Under the pieces are notes generated by a model, which saw nothing but the letters and a program-made list of their open reading frames with translations, did not search any database and was not told the origin of the DNA. 9,211 nt of DNA from Candidatus Firestoneibacteriota bacterium (GTDB lineage: Bacteria; Oederibacteriota; JAAXVQ01), in contig JAAXVQ010000058.1 in the NCBI GenBank assembly GCA_013335425.1, positions 1 to 9,211 on the forward strand, given 5' to 3'. This document shows positions 6,932 to 9,211 of this stretch, in pieces. Position numbers and translations under genes: made by a program. Position 1 is the first letter of the stretch, and every line of letters begins with the position of its first letter.

Positions 6932-7363
6932 ATGGAAAAAACTTTTGTTTGCAGCGTTTGCGGTCACATTGAATTTGGCGCCGCACCCCAGGCTTGTCCG
7001 GTGTGTTTCGCCGCTCAGGACAAATTTGCGGACACACCCGATGCGATCAAGCCTTCGGAAAAAGAGGGCAAGGAAAAGCATGTGCCCGTACTGGTGGTTG
7101 CCAAGCAGTGCGGCTTGATTCCCGGCGTTTGCCAGGATGTGCATATTAAAGTGGGGTCGGTGCCGCATCCTATGACGGTCGAGCATTCCATTCAATGGAT
7201 CGATGTTTATTTAAACCGGGTGTTTGTCGCGCGCTATCACCTGACGCCCGCCTCGCTGCAGGCGGCGGTAGGCGTGCATTTTAAGGACGATCAGAAGGGT
7301 AAGGTCGCGGTGGTTGAACATTGCAATCTTCATGGCAACTGGATGGCGGAGAGCGCTCTTTAG
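6932..7363 (+). CDS. superoxide reductase (desulfoferrodoxin/neelaredoxin family) with N-terminal rubredoxin-like domain
   Basis: This 143-residue protein should reduce superoxide to hydrogen peroxide without making oxygen, a defence typical of anaerobes. The N-terminal domain has C7-x2-C10-x11-C22-x2-C25, a rubrerythrin-like rubredoxin fold for one Fe (or Zn), rather than the CxxC...CC desulforedoxin domain of classical desulfoferrodoxin. The catalytic domain carries all five expected ligands of the Fe(His)4Cys centre: H50 (in EKHVPV), H79 and H85 (in PHPMTVEH), C131 and H134 (in CNLHGNW). The functionally important E48-K49 pair precedes H50. Two further cysteines, C60 and C67, lie in the loop between H50 and H79. 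ATG 6932 follows GAGGAGGG (6921-6928). The gene appears monocistronic: a strong terminator follows, and 181 bases separate it from glgP. The electron donor is not encoded here; the rubredoxin-like domain may feed electrons internally. Confidence 0.94.
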   Translation: MEKTFVCSVCGHIEFGAAPQACPVCFAAQDKFADTPDAIKPSEKEGKEKHVPVLVVAKQCGLIPGVCQDVHIKVGSVPHPMTVEHSIQWIDVYLNRVFVARYHLTPASLQAAVGVHFKDDQKGKVAVVEHCNLHGNWMAESAL

Positions 7364-7390
7364 GCGGGCACTGATGACACGGATCGTTTT

Positions 7391-7428
7391 ACGGCGGCGG
7401 GGCTGAAAAGCTCCGCCGTTTTTTATTT
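7391..7428 (+). terminator. intrinsic terminator after the superoxide reductase gene
   Basis: The stem ACGGC/GCCGT plus GGGGCT/AGCTCC (11 pairs, one G-U, a 3-base bulge on the left) closes on a GAAA tetraloop. Six T residues (7419-7424) and then ATTT follow directly. It lies 27 bases after the stop codon and should separate this transcript from the kinase gene. Confidence 0.9.
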
Positions 7429-7473
7429 AAGGCGCTTGGCTGCGTTGCGCGGTCTAAATGGATAGAGGTCATT

Positions 7474-8943
7474 ATGCGGTTCTATCAGAAAATTTCACTG
7501 CCTTTCATCGGCTTGGCGGTAATCGCCGTGGGAGCGATTTTTGCTTTTTTCTATTATAGCCAACGCGCAGCCGCCATGGAACAAGCTCAGCAACGTGCGC
7601 AGTTGCTGGGAAAAGCCATTCAAACGGTTTTGACCGAGATTGTCCGGAATCCATCCGTTGGGGATTTGGACCAACTTGATGCCCGGGAACGGGTCTTGTT
7701 GCAGCGGTTTATCCGCCGATTCGGTGAAGCCGACGGGTTTGCCCGGATTTCCGTTTTCAACCGCGCCCGGAATGTTGTCGTTCATGTCGGCGATTCCCCG
7801 GAACAGGCGTTTAGGCCGTTGGATCAAAGTGCTCCGCGACGTTTGGGTAAAAATGAGGTTTTAAGTACGGTTGAAAAAAATGCCCGCGGCCTGGCCCCGA
7901 CGTTTATCGTTCCCCTGGAGCATGAAGGCGATATATGGGGGTTTGCCGGAATCGAATTATCGCCTAAGGTGAAGACTGACCGGCCGGCGGACATATGGCG
8001 CATAAGCTCCGCACTCTTAGCCGTCACCCTGATGCTGGTGGTGGTTATTTCAATGATTTTGGGACGCGCCATGGCCAAACCGATCCAACAGTTGGTTGCG
8101 GGGGCCAGGAAAATTGCCGAAGGAAATTATGACTTTGTGCTCCCGGCGCATGGGCAGGGAGAATTGGCCGTATTGACATATGCTTTTAATTATATGGTGA
8201 ACAACTTAAAACGGTTGCAGGCCGAACGTGAGTTTCGGGAAGCTTTAAAGGTTGCGGGGGAATTGGGCCGCTCAGTAGCGCATGAAATCCGAAATCCTCT
8301 GAACATGATCTTGCTTTCGATGGAACAACTACCGCATTTGCTTCAAGGGGAAGCGCCGGATCGGAAGCGGGCGGAGAAATTGATGGAAACCATCAAATCG
8401 GAGATTAACCGGATCAACGGCATTGTCCGTAATTTCTTGGAATATGCACAGACAAAATCGCTCTCCCGGACGGCTGATTCCATTGCGGAGCTTTTGCAGT
8501 CAACGGCAACGCTGGTTGGGCCGCAAGCCGCCAAACAGCACGTGGTTCTGGATGTGAACGTCGCAGGGGACCTGGGCCCGGTGCCGTATGATCCCGACCA
8601 AATGCGCCAGGCGTTGCTTAATCTCGTCATCAATGCTTTTCAGGCCATGCCTCAGGGCGGACATTTGGGGCTTTCGGCGGAACGGCAGAAAGAATGGGTG
8701 CACATCCAAGTTTCGGATCAAGGCGAAGGCATCACTTTGGAAAATTTGGAAAAAGTTTTTGAACCGGATTTTTCCACCAAAGTTGGGGGGAGCGGCATTG
8801 GTCTGGCTGTGGTTAAGCGCATTGCGGAGCAGCACGGCGGGCATGTGGCCGTCAGCAGCCGGGAAGGTCAGGGCTCGGCGTTCTCCCTTTGGCTGCCTAT
8901 TCTAAGCGAGATTGAAGTGGCTGAAGAACAGGCGCGCGGTTAA
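7474..8943 (+). CDS. membrane-bound sensor histidine kinase (HAMP, HisKA, HATPase)
   Basis: This 489-residue two-component sensor kinase should autophosphorylate on a histidine in response to an extracytoplasmic signal. TM1 is about residues 8-28. The extracytoplasmic domain, about 29-175, has the size and mixed pattern of a single Cache/PAS-like sensor. TM2 is about 178-197 and HAMP about 197-250. The H-box is VAHEIRNPLN with phospho-acceptor H270. In the ATPase domain are the N-box with N383 and N387 (LLNLVINAFQAM), G1 D415-x-G417-x-G419, the F-box FEPDFSTK (429-436) and G2 GGSGIGL (438-444). The H-box and N-box resemble the NtrB/AtoS group that often drives sigma54 activators. The F-box has Asp where Phe is usual (FEPFFTTK), and no G-box is lost. 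ATG 7474 follows TAGAGGT. No response regulator lies in the window: the next gene is convergent, so the partner is elsewhere. The signal is unknown. Confidence 0.95.
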   Translation: MRFYQKISLPFIGLAVIAVGAIFAFFYYSQRAAAMEQAQQRAQLLGKAIQTVLTEIVRNPSVGDLDQLDARERVLLQRFIRRFGEADGFARISVFNRARNVVVHVGDSPEQAFRPLDQSAPRRLGKNEVLSTVEKNARGLAPTFIVPLEHEGDIWGFAGIELSPKVKTDRPADIWRISSALLAVTLMLVVVISMILGRAMAKPIQQLVAGARKIAEGNYDFVLPAHGQGELAVLTYAFNYMVNNLKRLQAEREFREALKVAGELGRSVAHEIRNPLNMILLSMEQLPHLLQGEAPDRKRAEKLMETIKSEINRINGIVRNFLEYAQTKSLSRTADSIAELLQSTATLVGPQAAKQHVVLDVNVAGDLGPVPYDPDQMRQALLNLVINAFQAMPQGGHLGLSAERQKEWVHIQVSDQGEGITLENLEKVFEPDFSTKVGGSGIGLAVVKRIAEQHGGHVAVSSREGQGSAFSLWLPILSEIEVAEEQARG

Positions 8944-8953
8944 GCCGCCGGCA

Positions 8954-9211
8954 TTAGCGTGGTGGGGCGGGCAGCAGCTTTTCCAGATACCGCAGGGCTT
9001 TGAGAAGAATGCGTTGTTCGCGTTCGGTCAGCGGGCGTTCTTCGAAAAGGAGCTTGAAGCGGCGCATGAACTCCGGCAAACGTTCGCGCGGCTTGTACTC
9101 GCCGGCGAGCAGCAAGCGCGAAAGTAAATCGTAAACCATTTTCTTTTCGCCGTGAGTGGCCAGCCGTGAATGCACATCCGGAAACCAATCTTTGCCCGGC
9201 CCTGTTTGATA
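8954..9211 (-). CDS. C-terminal fragment of an unrecognised protein, cut by the right window edge
   Basis: On the minus strand a frame ends at TAA (8956-8954) and stays open to base 9211, encoding at least 85 residues. A GTG at 9175 could be a start but lacks a good ribosome site, and the sequence before it (reading GKDWFPD) looks protein-like. I therefore read this as the end of a longer gene. The visible part is helical and strongly charged, with Leu/Arg/Glu/Lys heptad-like spacing (for example EREQRILLKALRYLEKLL), and ends in PAPPR. There is no signal peptide, metal cluster or catalytic motif. Codon use resembles the neighbours. It converges on the kinase gene with only 10 bases between stop codons. 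No function can be assigned. Confidence 0.65.
   Translation of the reverse strand, partial: YQTGPGKDWFPDVHSRLATHGEKKMVYDLLSRLLLAGEYKPRERLPEFMRRFKLLFEERPLTEREQRILLKALRYLEKLLPAPPR

Noticed and set aside
7429..7473. Promoter for the histidine kinase gene
   Set aside because: TTGGCT and TCTAAA are present but only 11 bases apart, and no other pair has acceptable spacing.
8941..8960. Possible terminator between the kinase and the convergent gene at the right edge
   Set aside because: The GCCGGC palindrome is short and no T run follows on either strand.
8912..9127. Plus-strand frame of 71 codons overlapping the kinase end
   Set aside because: It overlaps the kinase C-terminus in another frame and opposes the better minus-strand frame at 8954-9211, which has normal codon use and runs to the edge.

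Overview
The window is a compact bacterial chromosome segment of moderate GC content, with no rRNA, tRNA, insertion sequence or CRISPR array. The gene set is mostly housekeeping. A superoxide reductase and a glucan phosphorylase point to an anaerobic or microaerophilic bacterium that stores or scavenges alpha-glucan. The Shine-Dalgarno and sigma70-type promoter signals are ordinary bacterial ones. I cannot fix the lineage; an uncultured Gram-negative-type phylum is only a guess.

Layout, left to right. (1) Positions 1-963 (+) hold an unrecognised protein whose frame is open to the left edge, so it is probably truncated there. (2) Positions 964-1239 are non-coding, with a long imperfect stem-loop and a weak promoter candidate. 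(3) Positions 1240-1956 (+) encode a YkgJ-type cysteine-cluster protein. (4) Convergent with it, 2008-3927 (-) encodes a two-domain ABC-F ATPase. (5) Positions 3928-4191 are a divergent promoter region with a strong promoter for the ABC-F gene, a plausible one for the phosphorylase, and a nested dyad between and over them. (6) Positions 4192-6750 (+) encode an alpha-glucan phosphorylase (GT35). (7) Positions 6751-6931 contain a long GC-rich stem-loop. (8) Positions 6932-7363 (+) encode a rubredoxin-like/superoxide reductase fusion, followed by a textbook intrinsic terminator at 7391-7428. (9) Positions 7474-8943 (+) encode a membrane sensor histidine kinase. (10) Converging on it at the right edge, 8954-9211 (-) is the C-terminal end of an unrecognised protein.

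The genes do not form one pathway. Most appear to be single-gene transcription units: strands alternate, gaps exceed 100 bp between several genes, and only the divergent ABC-F/phosphorylase pair shares a control region. I find no clear undescribed multi-gene system. The items most worth a second look are the nested palindrome in the divergent promoter region, the domain make-up and extra cysteine pair of the superoxide reductase, the structured intergenic element near 1001-1069, and the unknown first gene.
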